This document shows positions 43,189 through 52,181 of a stretch of DNA of 52,523 bases, one piece after another (positions within the stretch are counted from its first letter, which is position 1; every line of letters begins with the position of its first letter). The stretch is from JAFDED01 sp964611635 (GTDB lineage: Bacteria > Desulfobacterota > JAFDED01): assembly GCA_964611635.1 (NCBI GenBank), contig CAZTAS010000006.1, positions 1 through 52,523 on the forward strand. Direction: 5' to 3'. The notes below the pieces were generated by a model. That model was given only the letters and a program-made list of their open reading frames with translations, ran no database searches and was not told the origin of the DNA. Position numbers and translations under genes: made by a program.

Positions 43189-43403
43189 GACGGATAATTA
43201 TAGATGAAACATATTGTAAAGGGTGCAAACTCTGTATCGATCAATGCCCGAAGAAAGTGTTTGAAAACTCCTCAAAAAGAAATCCAAAGGGCTATCTGAT
43301 ACCTGAGGTCGCCCAAGCTGAAAAGTGCGTTGGTTGCCTTCTGTGCGAAATGATCTGCCCGGATATGGCAATCACTGTGGAGATTTTCGACGATGAGAAA
43401 TGA
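43185..43403 (+). CDS. korD: 2-oxoacid:ferredoxin oxidoreductase ferredoxin-like subunit
   Basis: A 72-residue ferredoxin with two [4Fe-4S] motifs, CKGCKLCIDQCP and CVGCLLCEMICP. It starts at a TTG that overlaps the korB TGA stop and ends eleven bases inside korC, so all three genes are coupled. It carries electrons from the TPP/cluster site of KorAB to soluble ferredoxin. Confidence 0.9.
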   Translation: MRRIIIDETYCKGCKLCIDQCPKKVFENSSKRNPKGYLIPEVAQAEKCVGCLLCEMICPDMAITVEIFDDEK

Positions 43404-43944
43404 AATTAAATTTGCGGGCTTTGGAGGACAGGGGGTGGTGAAGTCTGCGATCATCCTCAGCCTTGCCTCCGGTCTTTATGAGGCCAAGGAGGTGGCTCAG
43501 ACACAAAGTTATGGCCCGGAGGCACGTGGAGGCGCCTGCCGTTCCGAGGTAGTCATCAGCGATGAACAGATCGATTACATCAAGCCCCTGCAAGTCGATT
43601 CTTTTGTTGTGATGTCTCAGCCGGCCATGGATCAATACATCAAGGAAATCGATCCGCAAGAAACGGTTGTCATTGCGGATACCACCCTCGTTCGTGCCAT
43701 ACCGAAAAAGCTGAAGAAGGTCTATCCCCTGGAGGCCACGCGAATTGCTGAGCAAGAGTTTGGAAACGCGATTTACGCCAACATCATAATGCTTGGTGCC
43801 CTTTCCTCCATAACCGGCCTGGTTGCATTGGAAGCGCTGGAGCAATCGCTGGAGGGAAATGTTCCCCCCAAAACACTGGATAATAACCTTTCCGCCCTCA
43901 GGAAGGGATATGAAATCGGGCTCAAGATGATGGGCAAGGCTTAA
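43393..43944 (+). CDS. korC: 2-oxoacid:ferredoxin oxidoreductase gamma subunit
   Basis: A 183-residue gamma subunit. The N-terminal FAGFGGQGVVKSAIILSLA is the family signature, followed by QTQSYGPEARGGACRSEVVIS and the GAL-SSITGLVALEALEQSL segment near the end. It completes the four-subunit enzyme (A-B-D-C order). The operon is preceded by the GntR remnant and ends about 80 bases before a palindromic repeat. Reduced ferredoxin from this enzyme could feed the HdrA-centred complex encoded 12 kb upstream. Confidence 0.93.
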   Translation: MRNEIKFAGFGGQGVVKSAIILSLASGLYEAKEVAQTQSYGPEARGGACRSEVVISDEQIDYIKPLQVDSFVVMSQPAMDQYIKEIDPQETVVIADTTLVRAIPKKLKKVYPLEATRIAEQEFGNAIYANIIMLGALSSITGLVALEALEQSLEGNVPPKTLDNNLSALRKGYEIGLKMMGKA

Positions 43945-44023
43945 CAATAAAAGCAATCAGCACTTTCCCCAAAAAATTACGATTGAAAAGGCTTTTCAGC
44001 CTAACAAGAAAAAAATATGTTGC

Positions 44024-44068
44024 GGTAGCACACCTTGCCGGAACGAAGTGGCGGATAGGTGTGCGCGA
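44024..44068 (+). repeat. Dispersed palindromic repeat, copy 2
   Basis: Starts GGTAGCACACCTTGCCG and, after GAACGAAGTGG, closes with CGGATAGGTGTGC, its imperfect inverted counterpart. It matches the copy at 3925-3964 in the opposite orientation. It lies in the gap between korC and the pentapeptide-repeat gene. Confidence 0.5.
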
Positions 44069-44205
44069 AGCGCAGGAGAACATTGTAAAGATTATAAAAT
44101 GGACAATCAAATTTACCATAAAATCCTAATTTTGAAATCTCTTCCATCGATCTCCCGTTCACTTTGTTCAGGGCAAGCCCTGTGCCTGCGGTACACATTA
44201 AGATA

Positions 44206-44991
44206 ATGAATTACATGGATATAAGAAATACCGGCAGACGAATCGCGGGCTTTTTGCGAAACAACTTCAACTTAAAGGTATTTGTTATAACCGAGATCAG
44301 CTTGATCCTTGTTCCGCTTGCCCTGTGGTTGATCCTGGATTGGCATCTCGCTCCCGCTGACTTTGAATCTCGAAAAGAAGTCACCAAACTCATGGCCCAA
44401 TTACTTGGCGGTGCGGTCGTCCTCGCAGGTCTTTATATAACCTGGCGCCGCCTGGAGGTCGCCCAGGAGGGCCAGATAACAGAACGCTTTACAAGGGCTG
44501 TTGATCAGCTTGGTAGTGAGAAGATAGAAATCCGCCTGGGTGGAATATACGCACTGGAGCGGATAGCAAGGGACTCAAGGAAAGACCACTGGCCGATTAT
44601 GGAGATTCTTACCGCATTTGTCCGTAAAAACGCCAGGTGGGAGGAAAAACCGGAGGAGAAGAACGAAGAGGAGCAAGGGCAAGAAAAAGATATCCGCCCT
44701 CCGGAGGACATTCAAGCAATCCTCACAGTTATCGGACGGCGCAAGTGGATCAAAGAAGAGAAGCAAAGACTTAATTTAATCCAAACAGAACTCCGTGGAG
44801 CGAATCTAAATAAAGCCCATCTTGAGGGGGCTGATCTCAGGGAAGCCCATCTTGAGGGGGCGAATCTCAGGGCAGCCCATCTTGAGGGGGCAAATCTCAG
44901 GGGAGCGGAAAATCTAACCCAGGAGCAAATCGAGCAGGCAATCACGGATGATAAAACCAGGCTACCGGACTACCTGAAAAAACCGAATTGA
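44206..44991 (+). CDS. Membrane protein with C-terminal pentapeptide repeats
   Basis: A 261-residue protein from the ATG at 44206; an upstream in-frame start at 44164 lies in poor context. Two hydrophobic helices (about 25-48 and 62-85) are followed by a conserved-looking helical region (TERFTRAVDQLGSEKIEIRLGGIYALERIARDS), which is shared by many pentapeptide-repeat membrane proteins. A charged linker rich in Glu (about 155-185) leads to four or five A(N/D)LxxAHLEG repeats (about 215-250), forming a short right-handed beta-helix. The repeats are encoded by nearly identical 30-base units. Function unknown; the family has been linked to signalling and protein-protein contacts at the inner membrane. 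Confidence 0.78.
   Translation: MNYMDIRNTGRRIAGFLRNNFNLKVFVITEISLILVPLALWLILDWHLAPADFESRKEVTKLMAQLLGGAVVLAGLYITWRRLEVAQEGQITERFTRAVDQLGSEKIEIRLGGIYALERIARDSRKDHWPIMEILTAFVRKNARWEEKPEEKNEEEQGQEKDIRPPEDIQAILTVIGRRKWIKEEKQRLNLIQTELRGANLNKAHLEGADLREAHLEGANLRAAHLEGANLRGAENLTQEQIEQAITDDKTRLPDYLKKPN
44815..44904 (+). repeat. Three 30-bp tandem repeats within the pentapeptide-repeat gene
   Basis: Units at 44815, 44845 and 44875 each start GCCCATCTTGAGGGGGC and differ by only a few bases. Each encodes two pentapeptides (AHLEG plus A-D/N-L-R). The near-identity at the DNA level points to recent expansion by slippage or recombination and predicts length variation between strains. Confidence 0.85.
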
Positions 44992-45251
44992 TAGCCCGGA
45001 GGGGATGAGGTGCGCACGGGCGATAATCAAAACGATCGTGATAATACTTATTGAAGGTTTCCATGTTTTCAATTTCGCATGAAGGATATTCCTGCACGGT
45101 GGAATACCATAATAAGCGTCCACTGAAGAAAATGCTTGACTCTTAATTTAATATTTGCAAACATTACCATAAAACAAAAGATCTTTTCCCCTTCCATCTA
45201 TTAGAAATTAAAACTTTCAATATAATATGTATGGGTTTTTAGAAATAAATG

Positions 45252-45300
45252 ACCTCACTTCTTGAGAAATCGAAAGTGAGGTTTATTTTTTTGATAAAAT
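45252..45300 (+). terminator. Rho-independent terminator
   Basis: Nine-base perfect arms ACCTCACTT (45252-45260) and AAGTGAGGT (45284-45292) are followed directly by TTATTTTTTT. It lies 260 bases after the pentapeptide-repeat gene and about 100 before tctC, so it probably ends a transcript entering from the left, or an attenuated leader of the tct operon. Confidence 0.65.
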
Positions 45301-45368
45301 ATTCAAAAAGTCCCAATCCGTTGGTTTTCTAGGATGATTACCAACAAAAATGGTTGTTGCATCTGGTC

Positions 45369-45384
45369 TTTGACCATGGTCAAA
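45369..45384 (+). promoter_or_regulatory. 16-bp perfect palindrome at the tctC ribosome-binding site
   Basis: TTTGACCATGGTCAAA is a perfect palindrome ending inside the AAAAGGAGG ribosome-binding site of tctC, 13 bases before its ATG. A dimeric repressor bound here would block transcription or translation of the operon. No adjacent regulator gene is present; the only regulator remnant nearby is the GntR pseudogene at 40.3-40.8 kb. Confidence 0.5.
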
Positions 45385-45397
45385 AGGAGGTGCTGAA

Positions 45398-46378
45398 ATG
45401 AGAGGAATGGGAAAAGGATTGTTGGTCTTTTTTTTGATGATCGGCTTATTGATCAGTTCGGGTTCGATGGATCAAGCTTTAGCAAAATATCCGGAGCGGC
45501 CGATTACGCTTGTCTGCCCATGGGCTGCCGGCGGCGGTACTGACGCGTTGTCGCGTGTGTGCGCTGCCCTGCTTGAAAAGGAGCTCGGGGTACCCGTAAA
45601 CGTTGTGAACCGCACGGGGGGCAGCGGCGCCACGGGCCACACCGCGGGTGCTACGGCTAAACCCGACGGCTACACAATTACCATGATCACCGTTGAGATC
45701 ACCATGATGCACTGGCGCGGCCTGGCCAAGGTGACTTACGAGGATTACGCGCCCGTGGCCCAGCTCAACTTTGATGCAGCAGGTGTCAACGTCAACGTTA
45801 AATCGCCCTGGAAGTCCATGAAAGAGCTGAACGCATACGTCAAGGCGAATCCCGGCAAGCTGACCGCCTCGGGCACGGGCGTGGGCGGCATCTGGGATCT
45901 TGCCCGCGCGGGCTGGCTCCAGGCAGCAGGATTGGGTGTCAACGACGTACGATGGGTGCCCAGCAGAGGTGCAGCACCGGGCCTTCAGGAATGTGTGGCA
46001 GGCGGCATTGACGTCGTTACCTGCAGCATACCGGAAGCTGCCTCCCTAATCGAAGCGGGTAAAATCAGGGCGCTGGCCATCATGTCTGACGAACGTCACC
46101 CCGCATTCCCCGACATTCCAACCCTCAAGGAACAGGGCATGGACTGGTCGGTGGGAGCGTGGCGCGGCATTGCCATGCCCAAAGGGACACCGGCGGACAT
46201 CGTGGCCGTCATGGAGAAGGCACTGGAAAAAATCGTCGCTACCAAGGAGTACAAGGAATTCATGAAGAACAAAGGCTACGGCATTCTGTATCGATCTTCG
46301 AGTGAGTTTGGTAAGTTTTTGGCTGAGGCAGATAAAGCCAACGGCGCGCTGTTGAAAGCAACGGGGATCGTCAAATAA
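45398..46378 (+). CDS. tctC: Tripartite tricarboxylate transporter substrate-binding protein (TctC/Bug family)
   Basis: A 326-residue periplasmic binding protein. The signal peptide ends near ALA. The mature N-terminus YPERPITLVCPWAAGGGTDALSRV is the Bug-family signature, followed by NRTGGSGATGHTAGA and the KPDGYTI segment. It captures a carboxylate (citrate, an aromatic acid or another organic acid) and delivers it to TctAB. Very strong GGAGG ribosome-binding site. First gene of the tctCBA operon; tctB starts seven bases later. Confidence 0.94.
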   Translation: MRGMGKGLLVFFLMIGLLISSGSMDQALAKYPERPITLVCPWAAGGGTDALSRVCAALLEKELGVPVNVVNRTGGSGATGHTAGATAKPDGYTITMITVEITMMHWRGLAKVTYEDYAPVAQLNFDAAGVNVNVKSPWKSMKELNAYVKANPGKLTASGTGVGGIWDLARAGWLQAAGLGVNDVRWVPSRGAAPGLQECVAGGIDVVTCSIPEAASLIEAGKIRALAIMSDERHPAFPDIPTLKEQGMDWSVGAWRGIAMPKGTPADIVAVMEKALEKIVATKEYKEFMKNKGYGILYRSSSEFGKFLAEADKANGALLKATGIVK

Positions 46379-46385
46379 GCGACTC

Positions 46386-46850
46386 ATGCGTGTGAGCGAC
46401 GTATATACGGGTCTGGGGAGTATTCTCCTGGGTGTAATTATCTACGTTCTGACAATAAACTTTCCAGCCCTGGAGAAGGGAGGGTGGATCGGGCCCGCCC
46501 TTTTTCCCCGTATCCTCGCCATCCTTTTTGTGTTTTTCGGGACCATTCTGATGGTGCAGGAGGTTGTGCGCCGATCCCACACGCCTTCTGCGCCGACCCA
46601 TCAACGATGGCTGACAAATCCTACGATCAACGCCCTATGCGTAATCGCCGCCATAATCTTTTACATCCTGGTGTCTGAGTTACTGGGATTTATAATTACC
46701 GCTTTCATCATTCTGACCTTGCTTATGCTTAAACTTGAGGTAAAGATTATGGTCTGCATTCCTGCATCGTTGGTGCTGGTGGCTGGGATTTACTACCTCT
46801 TCGCCAAGATGCTGCGTGTTCCACTCCCCTGGGGTATTCTGGGTTGGTAA
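46386..46850 (+). CDS. tctB: Tripartite tricarboxylate transporter small membrane subunit TctB
   Basis: A 154-residue protein with four hydrophobic spans, matching the TctB family: VSDVYTGLGSILLGVIIYVLT at the start, GPALFPRILAILFVFFGTILM, and a C-terminal VPLPWGILGW. It stabilises TctA in the inner membrane. It lies between tctC and tctA with spacings of seven and three bases. Confidence 0.88.
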   Translation: MRVSDVYTGLGSILLGVIIYVLTINFPALEKGGWIGPALFPRILAILFVFFGTILMVQEVVRRSHTPSAPTHQRWLTNPTINALCVIAAIIFYILVSELLGFIITAFIILTLLMLKLEVKIMVCIPASLVLVAGIYYLFAKMLRVPLPWGILGW

Positions 46851-46853
46851 AAA

Positions 46854-48377
46854 ATGTCGGTTTTTCATCATTACGGGGATGCCATAATACTGCTGGCCGA
46901 TCCTCAAGTTGTTTTTACTATCTTCCTGTCAGCGGTATACGGCCTTTTTGTCGGAGCCATTCCAGGGTTGACGGCCACCATGGCTACGGCCCTGCTAATT
47001 CCGCTTACCTTTTTCATGCCACCGTTGCCAGCCCTGGCGGCCATTGTCACCATGGAAGCCATGGCGATCTTTGCGGGAGACATCCCGGCGGCCCTGGTTC
47101 GCATCCCGGGCACCCCCAGCTCGGCGGCTTACACCTATGAGTCTTACGCCTGCACGCTTAAAGGTCAGGCCGAGATGGTCTTAGGAGTGGGAGTAACCCA
47201 CTCCGCCATAGGTGGAATTATAGGCTCTCTCATACTGCTGACATGCGCGCCCATGTTGGCAGAGGTAGCCATTCGCTTCACCTCATTCGAATACTTCTGG
47301 CTGGCCGCGCTGGGACTTTCCACTGCTGCCATCGTCTCCCGGGGCTCGCCGGTTAAAGGGGCTATCTCTCTGGTAATCGGTTTGTTCTGCTCCACCATTG
47401 GGGTGGACATCTCCCTTGGCTATCCCCGCTTTACATTCGATAATGTTGAATTGCTTAATGGCGTCTCCTTCATCCCGGCGATGATCGGGCTGTTCGGTGT
47501 GTCCGAGGTGCTGCGCAATGTGCTGGGCGGACAACTGAGACTTTCCATATCTACCAGCGTGAAAGCCGGCAAGATCTTCCACGGCGTTACAGGAGTCATG
47601 CGGCGTTATAAGGTCAACATTATCCGCTCCGGTCTCCTGGGAACGCTGATAGGCTCGCTGCCCGGTGCCGGGGCGGACATTGCGGCATGGGTTACTTATG
47701 CCTTATCGAAGAAATGCTCCAAGGAGCCCCAAAAATTCGGCACCGGCCACATCGAAGGGATTGTCGATGCCAGCACCTCCAACAACGCGGCCCTGGGTGG
47801 AGCTTGGGTGCCAGCGCTGGTTTTCGGCATCCCTGGCGACTCCATCACCGCCATCGTCATCGGCGTGCTTTTCATGAAAGGAATGCGGCCAGGCCCGCAG
47901 ATCTTCGAACGCTCCCCCGAGATCCTCTACGCAGTTTACCTTACATTTATATTGGCCAATATCGTGCTGCTTCCACTGGGATGGATGGCCATCAAGCTGA
48001 GTTCCAGAGTCCTGCGGGTGCCGCGGAATATACTAATGCCTGCAATCATGGTCTTTTGCATCGTCGGTTCATTTGCCATCAACAACAGCGTCTTCGACGT
48101 TAAGATCATGCTGCTCATGGGCCTGCTGGGCTATTTCATGGAGTCGAACGGCTTTCCCGTGGCGCCGGTGGTGCTGGGTATAGTCCTCGGTCCATTGCTG
48201 GAGGACAAGTTTATGGCCAGCATGATCAAGGTCCAATGGGACCTGACACAGTTCTTTACACGCCCCATAAGCATGATCCTGGGCATCATCACCTTGATTG
48301 TCTGGTTTATGCCCTTGCTGACATTGCTGTTCCGGCGGTTGATCATTAACCACCCCCGCCAAGGGAGCTCATCCTGA
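46854..48377 (+). CDS. tctA: Tripartite tricarboxylate transporter large permease TctA
   Basis: A 507-residue permease with about twelve hydrophobic spans. The conserved TctA motif GAIPGLTATMATALLIPLTFFMPP appears near 25-48, and GTPSSAAYTYESYA near 84-97. The mirrored motif in the second half reads GSLPGAGADIAAWVTYALSKK and the GIPGDSITAIVIG segment follows. It carries the organic acid with a cation across the inner membrane. Last gene of the tct operon. The substrate is not predictable; a syntrophic or sulfate-reducing host often uses such systems for carboxylates. Confidence 0.95.
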   Translation: MSVFHHYGDAIILLADPQVVFTIFLSAVYGLFVGAIPGLTATMATALLIPLTFFMPPLPALAAIVTMEAMAIFAGDIPAALVRIPGTPSSAAYTYESYACTLKGQAEMVLGVGVTHSAIGGIIGSLILLTCAPMLAEVAIRFTSFEYFWLAALGLSTAAIVSRGSPVKGAISLVIGLFCSTIGVDISLGYPRFTFDNVELLNGVSFIPAMIGLFGVSEVLRNVLGGQLRLSISTSVKAGKIFHGVTGVMRRYKVNIIRSGLLGTLIGSLPGAGADIAAWVTYALSKKCSKEPQKFGTGHIEGIVDASTSNNAALGGAWVPALVFGIPGDSITAIVIGVLFMKGMRPGPQIFERSPEILYAVYLTFILANIVLLPLGWMAIKLSSRVLRVPRNILMPAIMVFCIVGSFAINNSVFDVKIMLLMGLLGYFMESNGFPVAPVVLGIVLGPLLEDKFMASMIKVQWDLTQFFTRPISMILGIITLIVWFMPLLTLLFRRLIINHPRQGSSS

Positions 48378-48555
48378 AGGACGCTATTGTCCCCTCAACC
48401 CGGCGAGAAAAAATTCTCAAAATAAGATTTTTGTGCGATTTATAAGTTGTGTTAAATACCGAAGATACAGGAAATAAAGGAACGAGTTTACCCTGATGAT
48501 GAAAGTAGAAATAGGAACTTATACTAAGTTGCATTCAAAAAGATATTATTTACTT

Positions 48556-48604
48556 CCCCTCACCCAACCCTGTCCCCTCGAGAGGAGAGGGTTGGGTGAG
48601 GGGT
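48556..48604. repeat. Long palindromic repeat (CCCCTCACCC type)
   Basis: The arm CCCCTCACCCAACCCT pairs with AGGGTTGGGTGAGGGG without mismatch, and inner bases (CCCCTCGAGAGGAG) pair further. It is a strong hairpin in non-coding DNA after tctA, with no T tract. CCCCTCACCC palindromes are common dispersed repeats in bacterial genomes. It could protect the 3' end of the tct transcript. Confidence 0.75.
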
Positions 48605-49050
48605 GAATGATAATGATTCGGAACCACAGAAACAATCGGTGCTGCGCCTTAAATTACTGAATCGAACGCAACTTTGTATTAGAGGTATAGGAAGAGCCAC
48701 AATCATGGAATTGATCTAAAACAAAAGGCAACCTGGCCATCTTGATGTGCATATTGTTGAGAGGAAATCAGCGAGCTGTAAAATTCGCCTCGTTCTGGAG
48801 CATATGCATGGCGAGGAGCTTGGGTTTATCAAGGAGTGAGGATTGAGAGGGGATGATTAACCCTCTTGAGATTCGGGAATTGGTAGGCTATATAATATAT
48901 CCTGCGGATGAATACCCATGTCTCGTGTCATGATAAATCTCTTTAAAATACTAATTAATTCCATAAACTTTTGTTGTAACATTAATAAATTTGGTAACAG
49001 GGCGAGCCACGTATGTATCTTGTTCTGGATTGGCATCAGAAAGTAAGAAC
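48605..49050. other. Gap before the L,D-transpeptidase gene
   Basis: About 450 bases with no convincing gene. One plus-strand frame ending in EHMHGEELGFIKE and a stop at 48837-48839 is open for only about 40 codons and lacks a good start. It may be an old gene remnant but I cannot identify it. Confidence 0.35.
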
Positions 49051-49812
49051 ATGTTGCTAGTATCCACAATGAGACGAAATTTTACTAATATCTTGGCTGT
49101 CTTGTTGTGCGTATTTATTGTTGTGAGCCCGTCTCCATCAATGTGCTACTCGTTCAGCTCTCCGGTGGCTCTGATAAAGCTATTGCTTTCCGGAGGCACT
49201 ACCGTTGGAGAAGCGTATCTCCGGGCCACCATCAGGTCGAAAGTCAAGGCATTATTTATGAGAAGAAAATGTTCCTACCCACCTGAAAAGGTGACATTTA
49301 TCGCGCTCAAGGCTGAAAGAAGACTTGAATTATGGGCTTCAAACGGCGAGGGAGAATGGCTCCATATAATAGATTATCCAATACGTGGAACAAGCGGCAC
49401 TATCGGCCCAAAGCTGAGAGAAGGCGACAAACAAATTCCGGAGGGAGTCTATTCGATTATTGGCATAAATCCCAATAGCTCTTTCCATCTATCAATGAAA
49501 CTGGACTACCCCAATGTATTTGATCGCAAGATGGCAATACGTGATGGTAGAACAAAGCTCGGAGGTAATATTTTTATACATGGCAGCTTTATATCTTCTG
49601 GATGTCTTGCCATGGGCGATGAAGCAATAGAAGAGCTATTTCTAATTGTTCAGGATGTAGATTTACCAAATATTTGTGTTATCATTGCTCCTTACGATTT
49701 CAGAAAAACAAGCTATTCTTTTGCAATTTCCCGAGGAATGCCCAAATGGGTACCTGATCTTTATAAAAACCTAAAAGAGGAAATAGCTCAGTTCATTAAA
49801 AACAAGGAATGA
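49051..49812 (+). CDS. L,D-transpeptidase family protein, YafK/DpaA-like
   Basis: A 253-residue exported protein from the ATG at 49051; an ATG at 49069 is an alternative start for the same signal peptide (RRNFTNILAVLLCVFIVVS). The catalytic domain has KAERRLELWASNGEGEW, DKQIPEGVYSI and the active-site motif FIHGSFISSGCLAMGD, in which Cys is the nucleophile and His-Gly the partner. Insertion of only a few residues between HG and GC, and the AMGD ending, place it near YafK (DpaA), which detaches lipoprotein from peptidoglycan in E. coli, rather than classic cross-linking enzymes. Acts in the periplasm. No partner genes are adjacent. Confidence 0.85.
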   Translation: MLLVSTMRRNFTNILAVLLCVFIVVSPSPSMCYSFSSPVALIKLLLSGGTTVGEAYLRATIRSKVKALFMRRKCSYPPEKVTFIALKAERRLELWASNGEGEWLHIIDYPIRGTSGTIGPKLREGDKQIPEGVYSIIGINPNSSFHLSMKLDYPNVFDRKMAIRDGRTKLGGNIFIHGSFISSGCLAMGDEAIEELFLIVQDVDLPNICVIIAPYDFRKTSYSFAISRGMPKWVPDLYKNLKEEIAQFIKNKE

Positions 49813-49881
49813 GTTCAATTAAACTGTAATAGCTGAGATTTAATCATACAACATCTGTACTAAAGAATTAGGTCTAGAGAT

Positions 49882-49977
49882 ATGTTGTGGCTTTGGGTAG
49901 CTTTATTGGTGTATGGCCTTTCATTCGTTGCGTTGTACATACCCTATCGCTTCTACCCTCTCGTCGTAACCTCCTGA
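49882..49977 (+). CDS. Possible small membrane protein (31 aa)
   Basis: The ORF starts MLWLWVALLVYGLSFVALYI and consists of one hydrophobic helix plus YRFYPLVVTS. The length and aromatic belt fit a small single-span membrane protein. The ribosome-binding site is weak and no homologue can be named, so it could be chance. Confidence 0.3.
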   Translation: MLWLWVALLVYGLSFVALYIPYRFYPLVVTS

Positions 49978-50078
49978 TTCTTCCAGCAATCGGCGATCGC
50001 TAATAGGATAATCCTTCCTAATAGTTGGGGGTATCACGCGGCCCCTGGCGGGAGCCGCGCGTTGTTTCCCCCTGTGGG

Positions 50079-52175
50079 TTAGACCGCCGGGTCCATGCCC
50101 ACCTCAAACCACTCGCTGGGGCCATCCACCACGGCGCCACTTTGCAGCAGGGCCCCGTATCCCACCGGCCCGATGACCTCGATGTCATACGTGCCGTAGG
50201 GCACGTTCTGAAAGACCACGGTGCCTCCGATGCCGGTGGTGTCGGAGAACTGCCCGGGCCCGAAGAGCGAGACAAAGGCCCCGGCGAGATCCTCGCTGGT
50301 GAAGGAGTCCGTGACATGCACGGTGACCGTGGAGGTGGAGGTGATCGGGTTCAGATACACCTCGATTTGCTCAATGGCCTCGTTCACCGCCACGTTGAGC
50401 GTGGCATCCTCGTATCCTAAAGCCCCTGTTACTTCAAGAGTGTATGTGCCGTAGGGCACATTCTGGAAGACTATGGTGCCCAGCTCACTGGCGATACCGC
50501 CGGAGTGCCCCGGCCCACTTAGATCGACACGTGGATAGATGATATCATCGTTGGTGACGGCGTCTATGACGTGCACCGAGACCGTGGAGTACGAGGAGGA
50601 GATCGGGTCCAAGCCCAACTCGATATACTCCATGGGATCGTCCACCGTGACGTTGAGCGTTGTACCCACGTATCCCGCAGGCCCCGTTACCTCAAGCACG
50701 TAAGAGCCGTAGGACACGATCTGCCAGACCATGATGCCTCCAGGCCCGGTGGTGCCGATCCAATCCTCAGGCCCCGTCAGGTTAAGCAAGGCTCCGGCCA
50801 GATCATTGTTCGTGGCGACGTTCGTGACATGGACGGTGACCGTGGAGTATTGATCCTCGGTCTGGCCGTTGGTATCTCCGCCGCCGCACTGGTCGCCCAT
50901 ATCGATGAACTCCCACCTGCCGTCGTTCATGTTCAGGCGCCAGCAGGCGGTGAACGACTCGCCCAGAAACCGGAAACCGCGGATAATCATGTTCAGACAT
51001 TCCGAGAACTCCACACTTGCCGGGCTGAAGCCGAGAAGCCCGCCCGCGCCCGAGGCTGTGCCGCCGGTGCCGTGCAGGTTCCAGTTGCCGTTTGTCATGT
51101 CGAACAGCCAATTGATGGTGAAGGACTGACCAAAAAACCGGACATTGTAAATGTACAGGGTGTTGGTGGCGCCGTCGAAGCCGAAGGCGGCGCTGGTCCC
51201 GCTGGTGTCGAGGATGCAGGCCCCCACGGGGTGCGTCGTACCGTCGCCCAGGGAAACGCTGTTGGACGTGTAGACAATGTCGCACTCCCTGTCGGTCATG
51301 GTGATATAGACCGACGTGGGCGGCGTATCTCCTTCAGGGACCCCGAACCAGAGGTTGTTCAGGTTCGCCGACGTGCCCAGGGCGCAGAACCCGTAAAGGC
51401 GGTTGCCGTCCTGGTCGAAAATGTCCACCCAAGTGCGCGAGGCGTTGGTGTTGGAGCCGCAGGGCGGCAGACTGGGCGCCGGGGCGAACAGTTCGTCCGG
51501 GTAATCCGCATAGTTGGTCACGCTCAGGAGGTAGCGCGTCCCCTGCTGCCCGTTGACCGTGTACTGCTCGGTGCCGTCGAAGGCCAGCACCGGGTCGGGC
51601 AGATCCGGGTAGCAGTCCGCGGTATCTTCGGGGGCGCCAGAGCCCATGGCGTCGATTCCCAGATGATTCGGCACCGCAGCCACGAAGGCGGTACCGGCGG
51701 TGGCCACCACGCGCAGGGTGTGCGTCGTCATGCTAAGGCCGCTGAACACCACCGCGAACCAACTCCCGTTGTTGGTGTTCAGGCTGTGGACCAGCGTGCC
51801 GTCTATGTAAAAATCCGCCGGCCCGTCGTTGGAATCGGACTCGAACTGCACGAACAGGCTCTCGGAGGGCTGGGTGAACGCCACCTCCACGTATCCTGGG
51901 GCCCCGAAGACCCAGATTCCTTTGTCCCAGAGCTCGGGGCCCACATCGAACACCGTGAAATTACCCGATACGGTGGTGCGCGCATCCGTCGCATAATCCT
52001 CCACCTCGGCCACTTCGGCCCACTGCGAGCGCTCCCCGAGGATGCCGGGGGAGTCGCCCGGCCACCAGTCCGAATCGCCGAACCCGATGGTGTTCACCGT
52101 GACGGCAAAGCCCGCCGTTGTGCCCATAAATATAATCACCGCCGTCAGAAGCACTATTCTTATATGCTGTATCAT
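50079..52175 (-). CDS. Secreted modular protein with three C-terminal beta-sandwich repeats
   Basis: A 698-residue exported protein. The signal peptide ends near GFA. Residues 30-190 form a beta-rich domain of the kind that binds ligands (FYIDGTLVHSLNTNNGSWFAVVF). About 190-320 hold a domain with Cys-containing turns. Residues 335-430 contain a motif repeated twice: RFFGQSFTINWLFDMTNGNW and RFLGESFTACWRLNMNDGRW. The last 260 residues are three repeats of about 85 residues, each starting STVxVHV and holding a YGxYxLEVTG turn. No catalytic site is seen. The 74-nt leader copy B lies directly upstream. GC content is higher than in the surroundings, which keeps long antisense frames open. Confidence 0.78.
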   Translation of the reverse strand: MIQHIRIVLLTAVIIFMGTTAGFAVTVNTIGFGDSDWWPGDSPGILGERSQWAEVAEVEDYATDARTTVSGNFTVFDVGPELWDKGIWVFGAPGYVEVAFTQPSESLFVQFESDSNDGPADFYIDGTLVHSLNTNNGSWFAVVFSGLSMTTHTLRVVATAGTAFVAAVPNHLGIDAMGSGAPEDTADCYPDLPDPVLAFDGTEQYTVNGQQGTRYLLSVTNYADYPDELFAPAPSLPPCGSNTNASRTWVDIFDQDGNRLYGFCALGTSANLNNLWFGVPEGDTPPTSVYITMTDRECDIVYTSNSVSLGDGTTHPVGACILDTSGTSAAFGFDGATNTLYIYNVRFFGQSFTINWLFDMTNGNWNLHGTGGTASGAGGLLGFSPASVEFSECLNMIIRGFRFLGESFTACWRLNMNDGRWEFIDMGDQCGGGDTNGQTEDQYSTVTVHVTNVATNNDLAGALLNLTGPEDWIGTTGPGGIMVWQIVSYGSYVLEVTGPAGYVGTTLNVTVDDPMEYIELGLDPISSSYSTVSVHVIDAVTNDDIIYPRVDLSGPGHSGGIASELGTIVFQNVPYGTYTLEVTGALGYEDATLNVAVNEAIEQIEVYLNPITSTSTVTVHVTDSFTSEDLAGAFVSLFGPGQFSDTTGIGGTVVFQNVPYGTYDIEVIGPVGYGALLQSGAVVDGPSEWFEVGMDPAV

Positions 52176-52181
52176 AATGTG

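Noticed and set aside
48732..48839. Frame encoding QPGHLDVHIVERKSASC and EHMHGEELGFIKE
   Set aside because: Short, no suitable start codon after the preceding stop, and no recognisable family.
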